Assembly (NCBI RefSeq): GCF_900113605.1
Contig: NZ_FOPY01000018.1
Location: 1 to 58,431 of the forward strand
Length of the DNA: 58,431 nt
From: Modicisalibacter xianhensis
GTDB taxonomy: Bacteria; Pseudomonadota; Gammaproteobacteria; Pseudomonadales; Halomonadaceae
Direction: 5' to 3'
Below the pieces are notes generated by a model. The model saw nothing but the letters and a program-made list of their open reading frames with translations. It did no database searches and had not been told where the DNA came from. Made by a program: the position numbers and the translations under genes. Shown here piece after piece: positions 46,887 to 54,838 of the stretch. The stretch's first letter is position 1. Each line of letters starts with the position of its first letter.

Positions 46887-47402
46887 GTGACCAAGCAACA
46901 CTCCTTTAGCTACGAAGAGCTGCTGGCATGCAGCAGAGGCGATCTGTTCGGCCCGGGCAATGCCCAGTTGCCGGCACCCAATATGCTGATGCTCGACCGC
47001 ATCACTCGGATCTACGAGGATGGCGGCAGGTATGGCAAGGGGGAACTGGTGGCCGAACTGGATATCCGCCCCGACCTGTGGTTCTTCGGTTGCCATTTCC
47101 CTGGTGATCCGGTCATGCCCGGTTGCCTGGGCCTGGATGCCATGTGGCAACTGGTCGGTTTCTACCTGGGCTGGCTGGGTCATCCCGGGCGCGGCCGGGC
47201 ACTGGGCTGCGGCGAGGTCAAGTTCTCGGGGCAAGTCATGCCCGATGCCGGCAAGGTCACCTATCACATTCACATGAAGCGGGTGATCACACGCCGGCTG
47301 ATCCTGGGCATCGCCGATGGCACCGTGGCCGTCGACGGTAACGAGATCTACCAGGCCAATGACCTGCGTGTCGGCCTGTTCACCTCCACTGCGAATTTCT
47401 GA
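46887..47402 (+). CDS. fabA: 3-hydroxydecanoyl-ACP dehydratase/isomerase
   Basis: Introduces the cis double bond of unsaturated fatty acids. 171 residues from GTG 46887 (read as [34 protein letters not shown]), the same length and N-terminus as P. aeruginosa FabA as I recall it. Active site His in [25 protein letters not shown] and the partner Asp in the LGLDA segment. An ATG at 46857 is in frame with a possible Shine-Dalgarno sequence but would add ten residues without family support. fabB follows after 13 bases, so the two are an operon. Confidence 0.94.
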   Translation: MTKQHSFSYEELLACSRGDLFGPGNAQLPAPNMLMLDRITRIYEDGGRYGKGELVAELDIRPDLWFFGCHFPGDPVMPGCLGLDAMWQLVGFYLGWLGHPGRGRALGCGEVKFSGQVMPDAGKVTYHIHMKRVITRRLILGIADGTVAVDGNEIYQANDLRVGLFTSTANF

Positions 47403-47415
47403 TCAGGAGGCTTGC

Positions 47416-48630
47416 ATGCGACGAGTGGTAGTCACCGGCCTGGGCATCGTTTCCTGTCTCGGCAATGACCAGCACCAGGTGCTGGATGCCCTCAAGTCCG
47501 GTAGGTCAGGCATTCGCTTCAAGGAAGAGTATGCCGAACGAGGTTTCCGCAGCCAGGTTGCCGGCACGGTCGACATCGACCTCGATGCATTGGTCGACCG
47601 CAAGCAGCGCCGCTTCATGGGCGATGCTGCTGCTTATGCCTACGTCTCCATGGCTCAGGCCATCGAAGACGCCGGCCTGACGCCCGAGCAGGTATCCAAC
47701 GACCGCACTGGCCTGATCGCCGGTTCTGGCGGCGCTTCCAGCGCCAATCAGGTGGAAGCGGCCGATGTGCTGCGCGAGAAGGGCCTGCGTCGTGTCGGCC
47801 CCTACCGCGTCACCCGCACCATGGGCAGCACGGTGTCGGCGTGTCTGGCGACCCCCTTCCAGATCAAAGGCATCAACTATTCCATTTCCTCGGCCTGCGC
47901 CACGTCCGCGCATTGCATCGGCAATGCCGTCGAGCAGATCCAGCTCGGCAAGCAGGATGTCGTGTTTGCTGGCGGTGGCGAGGAGGAACACTGGACGCTG
48001 TCATGCCTGTTCGATGCCATGGGCGCCCTGTCAACCGGCTACAATGACACCCCCGAAAAGGCCTCGCGCCCCTACGACAAGGCCCGTGACGGCTTCGTCA
48101 TTGCCGGTGGCGGCGGCATGCTGGTGCTGGAGGAACTCGAGCACGCCAAGGCACGTGGCGCCAAGATCTATGGCGAAGTGGTCGGCTACAGCGCCACCTC
48201 GGACGGCTACGATATGGTCGCCCCATCCGGTGAAGGTGCCGTGCGCTGCATGCGCCAGGCCATGCATGGCCTCGAAGGCGGGCTCGACTACATCAACACC
48301 CACGGCACCTCCACGCCGGTCGGTGACCTCGCCGAACTCAAGGCGATCCGCGAGGTGTTCGGTGGTGCCACCCCGCCGATGAGCTCCACCAAGTCGCTGA
48401 CTGGCCATTCGCTGGGTGCCACTGGCGTGCAGGAGGCCATCTACTCGCTGTTGATGATGGAACACGGTTTCATCGCTGCCTCGGCCAACATCGAGCAACT
48501 CGATGAGCAGGCCGAAGGCTTCGATATCGTGACGACGCGTCGCGACGTCCCCGTCAATCGTATTCTTTCCAACAGTTTTGGCTTCGGCGGCACCAACGCT
48601 TGCCTGGTCATGGAAAAGCTGCGCGACTGA
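47416..48630 (+). CDS. fabB: 3-oxoacyl-ACP synthase I
   Basis: Elongates the unsaturated intermediate made by FabA. 404 residues, the standard KAS I length. Catalytic triad: Cys in [15 protein letters not shown] (near residue 163), His in [13 protein letters not shown] (near 298) and His in [11 protein letters not shown] (near 333). A strong AGGAGG lies 5 bases before the ATG. FabAB together set membrane fluidity; the FabR or FabT-type operator was not recognised. Confidence 0.96.
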   Translation: MRRVVVTGLGIVSCLGNDQHQVLDALKSGRSGIRFKEEYAERGFRSQVAGTVDIDLDALVDRKQRRFMGDAAAYAYVSMAQAIEDAGLTPEQVSNDRTGLIAGSGGASSANQVEAADVLREKGLRRVGPYRVTRTMGSTVSACLATPFQIKGINYSISSACATSAHCIGNAVEQIQLGKQDVVFAGGGEEEHWTLSCLFDAMGALSTGYNDTPEKASRPYDKARDGFVIAGGGGMLVLEELEHAKARGAKIYGEVVGYSATSDGYDMVAPSGEGAVRCMRQAMHGLEGGLDYINTHGTSTPVGDLAELKAIREVFGGATPPMSSTKSLTGHSLGATGVQEAIYSLLMMEHGFIAASANIEQLDEQAEGFDIVTTRRDVPVNRILSNSFGFGGTNACLVMEKLRD

Positions 48631-48660
48631 TCCCGGGCACGAACTCACCGTACCCACGCG

Positions 48661-48689
48661 AAACGGGCGCCCTTGCAGGCGCCCGTTTT
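48661..48689 (+). terminator. fabAB terminator
   Basis: AAACGGGCGCC (48661-48671) pairs with GGCGCCCGTTT (48678-48688), then T. The convergent plsC-like gene ends just beyond at 48712, so the hairpin can serve both. Confidence 0.75.
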
Positions 48690-48711
48690 CATGCCAGTTC
48701 CGCCATCCAGT

Positions 48712-49470
48712 TCAGGCCGGCATGCGTGGCGATGGCGACTGCGCCCGCTCGGGACGCGGCACCTCCGATATTTCCTCTAGCTGAGCCTCGATCCACTGCT
48801 CGACCTCGCGCAGCACGTCTTCCGGCGTTCTGCCCTCGGTAGGGATGGGTTCGCCCACCACCAGCGACAGGCGGCCGGGGTTCTTGACCCAGTGCCGGCC
48901 CGGCCAGCGCTCGCCGGCATTGTGAGCCACCGGCAATACCGGCACGCCGGCCCGGCAGGCAATCACCGCACCGCTCTTGTTGTAGCGACGCCGCTGACCG
49001 GGATCGACTCGCGTCCCTTCGGGAAAGATCAATACCGAGAGACCTTCCTCAAGACGCTGCGGCCCCTGGCTCAGGACCTGTTTCAACGCTTTGGAGGGCC
49101 GTGAACGATCCAGCGCAATCGGGTGCAGCAGGCGCAGCGCCCAGCCGAACAGCGGCAGGCGCAGCAGTTCCTGCTTGAGTACAGTGCATACCGGTGGCTT
49201 GAGAATCTGCAGGTAGATGGTCTCCCACTCGCACTGGTGATTGGAGAGGATGACCATGGGACCTTCGCGCAGCCGCTCATGACCACGCACGTCATAACGA
49301 ATGCCGCAAACCCAGGAAAACCAGGCAATGATGAAGTGGTTATAGAGGTTCAGTAGTCGGTAGCGCGACGTTAACGGCAACAGTGGCGCTATCGGTAGGC
49401 AAAGCAGGCCGAAGAACAAAATGGCAAGAAAATAGCCCAGATAGAAGATCACGCTTCGCAGCGCATTCAT
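48712..49470 (-). CDS. 1-acyl-sn-glycerol-3-phosphate acyltransferase (PlsC-like)
   Basis: Acylates lysophosphatidic acid to phosphatidic acid at the inner membrane. 252 residues with N-terminal membrane helices (MNALRSVIFYLGYFLAILF) and the acyltransferase blocks: motif I is SNHQCEWETIYL, an H-x4-E variant instead of the canonical H-x4-D and with Cys at the usual Ser, and motif III FPEGTR. GGGGGAG precedes the ATG by about 6 bases. It overlaps the upstream RmlD-like gene by four bases (ATGA). Several PlsC paralogues exist in related bacteria, so the exact substrate is uncertain. Confidence 0.88.
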   Translation of the reverse strand: MNALRSVIFYLGYFLAILFFGLLCLPIAPLLPLTSRYRLLNLYNHFIIAWFSWVCGIRYDVRGHERLREGPMVILSNHQCEWETIYLQILKPPVCTVLKQELLRLPLFGWALRLLHPIALDRSRPSKALKQVLSQGPQRLEEGLSVLIFPEGTRVDPGQRRRYNKSGAVIACRAGVPVLPVAHNAGERWPGRHWVKNPGRLSLVVGEPIPTEGRTPEDVLREVEQWIEAQLEEISEVPRPERAQSPSPRMPA

Positions 49471-50342
49471 GCGTTCTCCCCCTGTGTCTTGTAGGCCTGG
49501 CACCAGGTATCCAGCATGCGCCCCAACTCCAGCCGCCAGGGTTTCTGATGCACGCCGAAGACGTCCAACACCCGACGGCAATTGAGGACCCGCCGCAGGG
49601 GTTGGTCGTGGTGATGGTTGAGGGCAACCAATTGGCCTAGCTCGGCCATCTCTCCCAGGCCTTCGAGACGTGTCGCCAGTTGCGTGCGCACCACCGACGT
49701 GAAGGTATAGGCGCTGACCGGTTCCGTACCGGCCAGGTGATAGGCGCCCCAGGCATTGGCGCCACAGGCCTGCTGCTGCAACATGCCAATCAGCGCCATG
49801 GAGACCGAATCCGCTGATGTCGGACAGAAGATGACATCCTCGGCGGCCCGCACTTCCCGGCCGGTCAGCAGGTTGTCGAGCAACTCGGTCAACCAGGCGC
49901 CAGCGCCTTCCAGGGCGAACAGCGGGCCCAACCGCACGATCAGATGCCGGGCATGCTGTTCGCGGATACGGTTACCGGTCAGGATCAACCGCTGCAGGCT
50001 TTCATCTCGCGGTGCCGGGATGACATGCTCGTCGATGGGCGCTTCGGCGCCATCTTCATAGAGCTGATCCGAGACGCACCACACCATCGGCAATCCAGTC
50101 TGCCGGCAGGCATCCAGGCAGGTCTCGACCGCCTCGGCATGTGCCGTCACCGCCGAGGGGTCGGCATTGATCGGCTGAGCCAAGGGCGGGATCACCAGGG
50201 CATCGGGAGCCACCTCCTCAAGGTGCTCGAGGCTCACCGCCACATTTTCCTCGATTTCCAGCACGGTATCACCGCGCCGGTTGGCCTCGCGGGCCAGTGC
50301 CAGGCTCAGACAATGCCCGGCATCCAGAATCAACAGCTTCAC
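49467..50342 (-). CDS. RmlD-like sugar nucleotide-binding/SDR protein
   Basis: 291 residues from GTG 50342, with AAGGAAG 4-10 bases upstream. N-terminal Rossmann-like KLLILDAGHCLSLALAREANRRG lacks the strict GxxGxxG motif, and the segment MVWCVSDQLYEDG replaces the usual SSTDYVFDG of RmlD, so it may have lost reductase activity. It resembles the RmlD substrate-binding family found next to plsC-like genes in Pseudomonas relatives. Function unknown. Translationally coupled to the acyltransferase downstream. Confidence 0.6.
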   Translation of the reverse strand: MKLLILDAGHCLSLALAREANRRGDTVLEIEENVAVSLEHLEEVAPDALVIPPLAQPINADPSAVTAHAEAVETCLDACRQTGLPMVWCVSDQLYEDGAEAPIDEHVIPAPRDESLQRLILTGNRIREQHARHLIVRLGPLFALEGAGAWLTELLDNLLTGREVRAAEDVIFCPTSADSVSMALIGMLQQQACGANAWGAYHLAGTEPVSAYTFTSVVRTQLATRLEGLGEMAELGQLVALNHHHDQPLRRVLNCRRVLDVFGVHQKPWRLELGRMLDTWCQAYKTQGENA

Positions 50343-50520
50343 GGCGCTTCCTTTTATCGCAATCTCGCCCGAGGCAAACGGGCAACGGGCCGGCAACCCT
50401 CCCTGGTCTAGGGGGCCCATACTTAGCATGTCACCTGGGCGCTGTCATCACCGCCATTCTCATCGCAGCCGCTTTGCGGCACCATGCCCGATAACCATTC
50501 ATCACCCATCGAGGCACTCC

Positions 50521-51381
50521 ATGACCGAGACCGCTCACTGCGTCTGGTCCGGCCGCGCGCAACTTGGCGAAGGCCCGCTGTGGTCGACCGAGCACCGACT
50601 CCTGCTATTCGTCGACATCCGTGGCAGTCGCCTGCTTGCGTACTCTCCGGATGACGGTTCAACCCGCGACTGGCCCATGGCGGAAGCCTGTTGCTGGCTG
50701 GTGCCGCATGTCCAGGGCGGCTTCATTGCAGGCCTTCGCTCACGGCTGGTCCGCCTCCAGTTGGGTCCCGACGGCCCCTGTATCGTCGAGACGCTGGCTC
50801 GCCCGCTCACCGGGCGGTCGGGACAGCGTCTCAACGACGGCAAGGCTGACCCGTCAGGGCGGTTGTGGTTCGGCACCATGGACGATGCCGAGCGGGAAGC
50901 CAATGGCAGCTTCTACCGCTTCGACCGCCAGGGCCTGCATGAGGCCGATATGGGCTACGGCGTTCCCAATGGCCCCGCGATCACCGCCGATGGCGCCACG
51001 CTTTATCATACCGACAGCCCCTCAGGCACTGTTTATGCCTTCGATGTGACGGACGGCAAGCTCGCCAACAAGCGAGTCCATTTACGCTTCGACGCCGACA
51101 AGGACGGCTACCCGGACGGCATGACCCTCGACACCGAGGGCGGCCTGTGGGTCGCTCACTGGGGCGGCGGTCGTCTCAGCCGGTTTCTGCCGGACGGCAC
51201 GCTGGACCGCCAGGTTTCTCTTCCCGCTTCGCGGGTTACCAGTTGCGCCTTCGGCGGTGATGATCTCGCCACGCTATATATTACCACTGCCGGTGTGGAC
51301 CGTGATGCCGAGCCACAGGCAGGCGCCCTATTTGCGTTCCGCCCCGGGGTGACCGGCCACGCACCCTGCTCTTATGAATGA
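50521..51381 (+). CDS. SMP-30/gluconolactonase family protein
   Basis: 286 residues, six-bladed beta-propeller with a bound divalent metal: GEGPLWSTEHRLLLFVDI (metal Glu), LNDGKADPSGRLWFGTM (Asn and Asp), GVPNGPAITADGATLYHTDS and GYPDGMTLDTEGGLWVAHWGGG (catalytic Asp region). The family hydrolyses sugar lactones or similar esters. GAGG precedes the ATG. It overlaps the following glycosylase gene by eight bases. No sugar-acid catabolic genes are adjacent, so the substrate is not known. Confidence 0.85.
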   Translation: MTETAHCVWSGRAQLGEGPLWSTEHRLLLFVDIRGSRLLAYSPDDGSTRDWPMAEACCWLVPHVQGGFIAGLRSRLVRLQLGPDGPCIVETLARPLTGRSGQRLNDGKADPSGRLWFGTMDDAEREANGSFYRFDRQGLHEADMGYGVPNGPAITADGATLYHTDSPSGTVYAFDVTDGKLANKRVHLRFDADKDGYPDGMTLDTEGGLWVAHWGGGRLSRFLPDGTLDRQVSLPASRVTSCAFGGDDLATLYITTAGVDRDAEPQAGALFAFRPGVTGHAPCSYE

Positions 51382-51961
51382 AGCATCGGTTCCGCTATCG
51401 CGCGAGTTCTATGCACGCCCGGCTCTGGAAGTCGCCCGCGACCTGCTCGGCAGACACGTGGTACGCCGCATCGGCGAGAAGGCTCTGGTGGGCCGTATCA
51501 TAGAGGCCGAGGCCTATGGCGGTGCACTGGATTCCGCCAGCCACGCCTCAAGGGGCCTGACGCCACGTACAGCCCCGATGTTCGGCCCACCCGGCCATGC
51601 CTACGTCTACCTCATATACGGCCTGCACGACATGCTCAACGTGGTGACCGGCCCCGAGGGCGAGCCAAGCGCCGTCTTGCTCAGGGCCATGACCCCGGTT
51701 CGAGGTGAGGCGCAGATGATCGCCCATCGTGGCGGTCGGCGCGGACGCGTACTCAGCGATGGTCCTGGCAAGCTGGCCCAGGCCATGAACGTCAGCGTGA
51801 GCGAGCTCAACCGTCACGACCTGTGCCTTGGCGAACGGTTATGGCTGGCGCCGGGCGAGCCGGTACCCGATGCTCGCGTCACGGCCGGCCCACGCATCGG
51901 CATAGATTATGCTGAACCACAGGATCGGGATGCCCCATGGCGCTTCATCATTGCCCGCTGA
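51374..51961 (+). CDS. Alkylpurine DNA glycosylase (AAG/MPG family)
   Basis: Excises 3-methyladenine and hypoxanthine from DNA. 195 residues: LSREFYARPALEVARDLLGRHVVRR, catalytic Glu in GRIIEAEAYGGALDSASHASRG, then GHAYVYLIYGLHDMLNVV and DGPGKLAQAMNV, all typical of the mammalian-type AAG fold. The start lies inside the SMP-30 gene end (8-bp overlap), so the two are probably co-translated although they are not known partners. Confidence 0.93.
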   Translation: MNEASVPLSREFYARPALEVARDLLGRHVVRRIGEKALVGRIIEAEAYGGALDSASHASRGLTPRTAPMFGPPGHAYVYLIYGLHDMLNVVTGPEGEPSAVLLRAMTPVRGEAQMIAHRGGRRGRVLSDGPGKLAQAMNVSVSELNRHDLCLGERLWLAPGEPVPDARVTAGPRIGIDYAEPQDRDAPWRFIIAR

Positions 51962-51964
51962 ACG

Positions 51965-52429
51965 TCACTTCTTCTCTGGGCGAATCGCCCAACCAGCGGC
52001 AGCGATCACGACGGCGATAGCGATCCCCAGCTCCAGTATCTCGCGCCCGGCGCCAAGCCGGACGGCGTTTTCCACGAAGAAGATCACCAGCACGATGCTG
52101 GCAATGTTGACCAGAGAATGCTTGAGATCCTTGAAGCTCGAGACGTGCAACGGGCCTTCACTGGAGTAGGAGGATTGAATAAACAGGCGGTACATACCGT
52201 GAGCCATGATCTGAAAACTCGCTGCAATGAGTAGAAGATCCATCATTTTGAGCAGGCCGACCGAACTGGCCTTGATGGTCTCGCTATCCCAGAAATGGCC
52301 ACTGAGCGTGTTCCATACCACCTGGACGAACACAATCCCGGCAAAGATGTACAGTAACAGGGCGGCCAGCATGGCAAGGATGACGGTGACATAAGTCAGT
52401 GTACGGCTGCGTGACAACCACTTTTCCAT
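51965..52429 (-). CDS. YqhA/UPF0114-family membrane protein
   Basis: 154 residues from MEKWLSRSRTLTYVTVILAMLAALLLYIFAG; AGGAG precedes the ATG. About four membrane segments (including LKMMDLLLIAASFQIMAHGMYRLF and LVNIASIVLVIFFVENAV), with the LLIAxxxxxMAxGxYxLF pattern and WWFxxHNV-like FVENA of this family. E. coli YqhA is a relative; function unknown. Convergent with the glycosylase gene, four bases apart. Confidence 0.7.
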   Translation of the reverse strand: MEKWLSRSRTLTYVTVILAMLAALLLYIFAGIVFVQVVWNTLSGHFWDSETIKASSVGLLKMMDLLLIAASFQIMAHGMYRLFIQSSYSSEGPLHVSSFKDLKHSLVNIASIVLVIFFVENAVRLGAGREILELGIAIAVVIAAAGWAIRPEKK

Positions 52430-52514
52430 GACAGGCTCCTGCGTCGATACGACCAGTTTTCTTATCGCATATACGTAACCTGCCGGCTCAAGACAAGCCA
52501 TCCATGCTTCCCCG

Positions 52515-52549
52515 CATGAAAAAGCCCGCAAGAAGCGGGCTTTTTCATG
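52515..52549 (-). terminator. ssb terminator
   Basis: Perfect 15-bp inverted repeat CATGAAAAAGCCCGC (52515-52529) / GCGGGCTTTTTCATG (52535-52549) with a 5-base loop, just after ssb on the minus strand. Confidence 0.85.
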
Positions 52550-52570
52550 CTTGTCATGAGATCGGGCTGA

Positions 52571-53143
52571 CTAGAAGGGGATCTCGTCGTCGAAATCATC
52601 GAAACTGCCAGGGTTCGGCGCGCCGTAGTTGCCGCCCCCCTGCTGGCCGCCGGCCGGGGGCTGCTGTGGCGGGCGCTGCTGTGGCTGACCACCACCGCCC
52701 TGGGGCGCATTGCCATAACCGCCCTGCTGGCCGTAACCGCCCTGCGGCGCACCGTAGTTGTTCTGCGGCGCCTGGCCATAATCGGCACCGCCGCCACCCT
52801 GGCCGCCCCGCGAGTCGAGCATCTGCATGTCATTGGCAACGATCTCGGTACTGTAACGATCCTGACCATCCTGTCCCTGCCACTTGCGGGTCTGCAGGCG
52901 ACCTTCGATATAGATTCGCGAGCCTTTCTTGACGTATTGCTGGGCGATCTCGGCCAGCTTGTTGAACAGCACAACTGAGTGCCATTCGGTACGCTCCTGG
53001 CGCTGACCGCTCTGGCGATCGGTCCAGCTGTCGGTAGTTGCGATACGCAGGTTCGCCACCGGGTTGCCCGACGGCAGGAAACGCACATCGGGATCCTGCC
53101 CCAGGTTACCGATCAGAATGACCTTGTTTACACCACGGGCCAT
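52571..53143 (-). CDS. ssb: Single-stranded DNA-binding protein
   Basis: 190 residues. N-terminal OB fold ([22 protein letters not shown], then [23 protein letters not shown] in shape), a long Gly/Gln/Pro-rich linker (residues 115-175) with repeated GGYG units, and the acidic tip DDFDDEIPF that recruits partner proteins. AAGGAG precedes the ATG. No LexA box was recognised in the short upstream gap; uvrA lies beyond the MFS gene rather than directly divergent. Confidence 0.97.
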   Translation of the reverse strand: MARGVNKVILIGNLGQDPDVRFLPSGNPVANLRIATTDSWTDRQSGQRQERTEWHSVVLFNKLAEIAQQYVKKGSRIYIEGRLQTRKWQGQDGQDRYSTEIVANDMQMLDSRGGQGGGGADYGQAPQNNYGAPQGGYGQQGGYGNAPQGGGGQPQQRPPQQPPAGGQQGGGNYGAPNPGSFDDFDDEIPF

Positions 53144-53230
53144 GGTTGACTCCTTACATGATCTTGGAATTGAGAGACCTGAGACAGGCCACGTGAAACG
53201 TCCCGCCGATGCGACGCCTGACTGACAGGC

Positions 53231-54613
53231 TCAGGCGCCGCGGTGCGTATGCCGCGAACCTGCCACCCGGGCCAGGGCATCTGCATCGAGCCGCTGCCGA
53301 TCCACCTTGAGATAGGCGACTCGCTCTTCAGGCACCACGAGCACGTCTTCCACGCCCGCCACACTGGCAAAACGCGCCATCAGCGTATCCAGCGCATCGC
53401 CTTCCTGCTCCTCCAGCGCCACCACCTCGCTCGACAGGTGACGCGGCGCCGGCATGCCCCAGATCACCATCAGCCATACGGCGGCAAGCAGGGCGGTGCC
53501 GAGAAATACTGCATCATAACCGAAACGCTGCGCGAGAGCGCCCCCGAGCACCCCGCCCAGAAACGCCCCCAGAAACTGGCTGGTCGAGTAGATGCCCATG
53601 GCAGTGCCCTTGGCACCGGCCGGCGCCAGCTTGCTGATCATCGACGGCAGTGTCGCCTCGAGCAGGTTGAATGCCACGAAGAAGGCCAACAACAGGCCGA
53701 TCAGCACCCAGCGCTGATGCCCCAGTTCGCCCAGCAGCAGCAATACCAAGGTCATCGCGGCCACGGTGCCAAGGAAGGTCACCTTCATACGGCGATATTT
53801 TTCCGCCACGATCACCAGCGGCACCATAAATACGAAGGCCATCCCCATCACTGCGAGATAGACCCAACCTTGATGCTCGGCCTCGATACCCACGTCCACC
53901 AGTCGGAATGGCAATGCCACGAAGGCGGCCATGAGAATGAGGTGCAGCGAGAAGATCGAGAAATCCAGGCGCAGCAGGTCGCTGCGTGTCAGGGTCGAGC
54001 GCAGTTGGCTGCGGTCCAGGCCTACATCACGATGCTGCGCACGGCGCGGAGCAGCCGGGACCAGGCGCCACAGCACGACCAGACTCAGGATGGCCAACAC
54101 TGCCGTGAACCAGAACACACCAGAAAGCCCGAAGGACGACGCGATCAACGGCCCGACCACCATCGCGATGGCGAATGCCACACCGATCGACAGCCCGATG
54201 GTAGCCATGGCAGCGGTACGCACCTGTTCGCGGGTCTGGTCAGCCAGCAATGCCATTATCGCTCCTGCCACGGCGCCACTGCCCTGCAGGCAGCGCCCGA
54301 CAATGATCTCCCCGATCGTCGTCGCCTGCGCAGCAACGAGGCTACCCACGATGAACAGCACCAGTCCACCGGCGATGACAACCTTGCGCCCGATCCGATC
54401 GGACAACAGCCCAAAGGGGATCTGCAGCACGGCCTGGGTCAGGCCATACGCACCCAGCGCCAACCCGACCAGCAGGGGCGTGGCCCCGGCAAGGTCCTCG
54501 GCATACAGCGCCAGGACCGGAAGCACCATGAACAGGCCCAGCATTCGGGTGGCATACAGGCCGGCCAGGCCGGTAATGGCACGACGTTCAGTGGCAAGCA
54601 GACGAGAGCTCAT
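53231..54613 (-). CDS. MFS transporter with C-terminal YAM-like domain (YajR-like)
   Basis: 460 residues from ATG 54613: 12 membrane helices with the DHA1 motif A after helix 2 (LLSDRIGRKVVIAGG), ALGAYGLTQAVLQIPFG before it, and a soluble C-terminal ferredoxin-like domain (about 385-460; ALDTLMARFASVAGVEDVLVVPEERVAYLKVDRQRLD), as in E. coli YajR. Substrate unknown; this type is usually called a drug or metabolite exporter. It lies between ssb and uvrA as in Pseudomonas. The upstream extension to 54661 has no family support. Confidence 0.85.
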   Translation of the reverse strand: MSSRLLATERRAITGLAGLYATRMLGLFMVLPVLALYAEDLAGATPLLVGLALGAYGLTQAVLQIPFGLLSDRIGRKVVIAGGLVLFIVGSLVAAQATTIGEIIVGRCLQGSGAVAGAIMALLADQTREQVRTAAMATIGLSIGVAFAIAMVVGPLIASSFGLSGVFWFTAVLAILSLVVLWRLVPAAPRRAQHRDVGLDRSQLRSTLTRSDLLRLDFSIFSLHLILMAAFVALPFRLVDVGIEAEHQGWVYLAVMGMAFVFMVPLVIVAEKYRRMKVTFLGTVAAMTLVLLLLGELGHQRWVLIGLLLAFFVAFNLLEATLPSMISKLAPAGAKGTAMGIYSTSQFLGAFLGGVLGGALAQRFGYDAVFLGTALLAAVWLMVIWGMPAPRHLSSEVVALEEQEGDALDTLMARFASVAGVEDVLVVPEERVAYLKVDRQRLDADALARVAGSRHTHRGA

Positions 54614-54802
54614 GAGCGGGATCGCATACAGATGGAAGCGGTTTGCAAAGCGGCGGCTCATGCACAGGCAGCCGTCAGCGGGGCTGATATTCTACCGGCC
54701 CGAGCGGGCGGAGGAAAAGCATAGTGTTGTTTTGCCGCGCCTGCCCACCTCCCGGGCCGGCACACTTCCACTGGCGTGCTATGGTGAAGGCGGCCTAGAT
54801 CG

Positions 54803-54808
54803 TATAAT
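54803..54808 (+). promoter_or_regulatory. -10 element of uvrA
   Basis: Perfect TATAAT about 30 bp before uvrA. The -35 region (TATGGT near 54780) is poor and no LexA box (CTGT-N8-ACAG) is visible nearby, so SOS control cannot be supported from this sequence. Confidence 0.4.
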
Positions 54809-54838
54809 TGAAACTTTTGCGATGCGTATGAGGTGGGA

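Noticed and set aside
54614..54838. LexA (SOS) box shared by uvrA and the divergent gene
   Set aside because: No CTGT-N8-ACAG or close variant was visible; a TATAAT is present, but SOS control is not supported.
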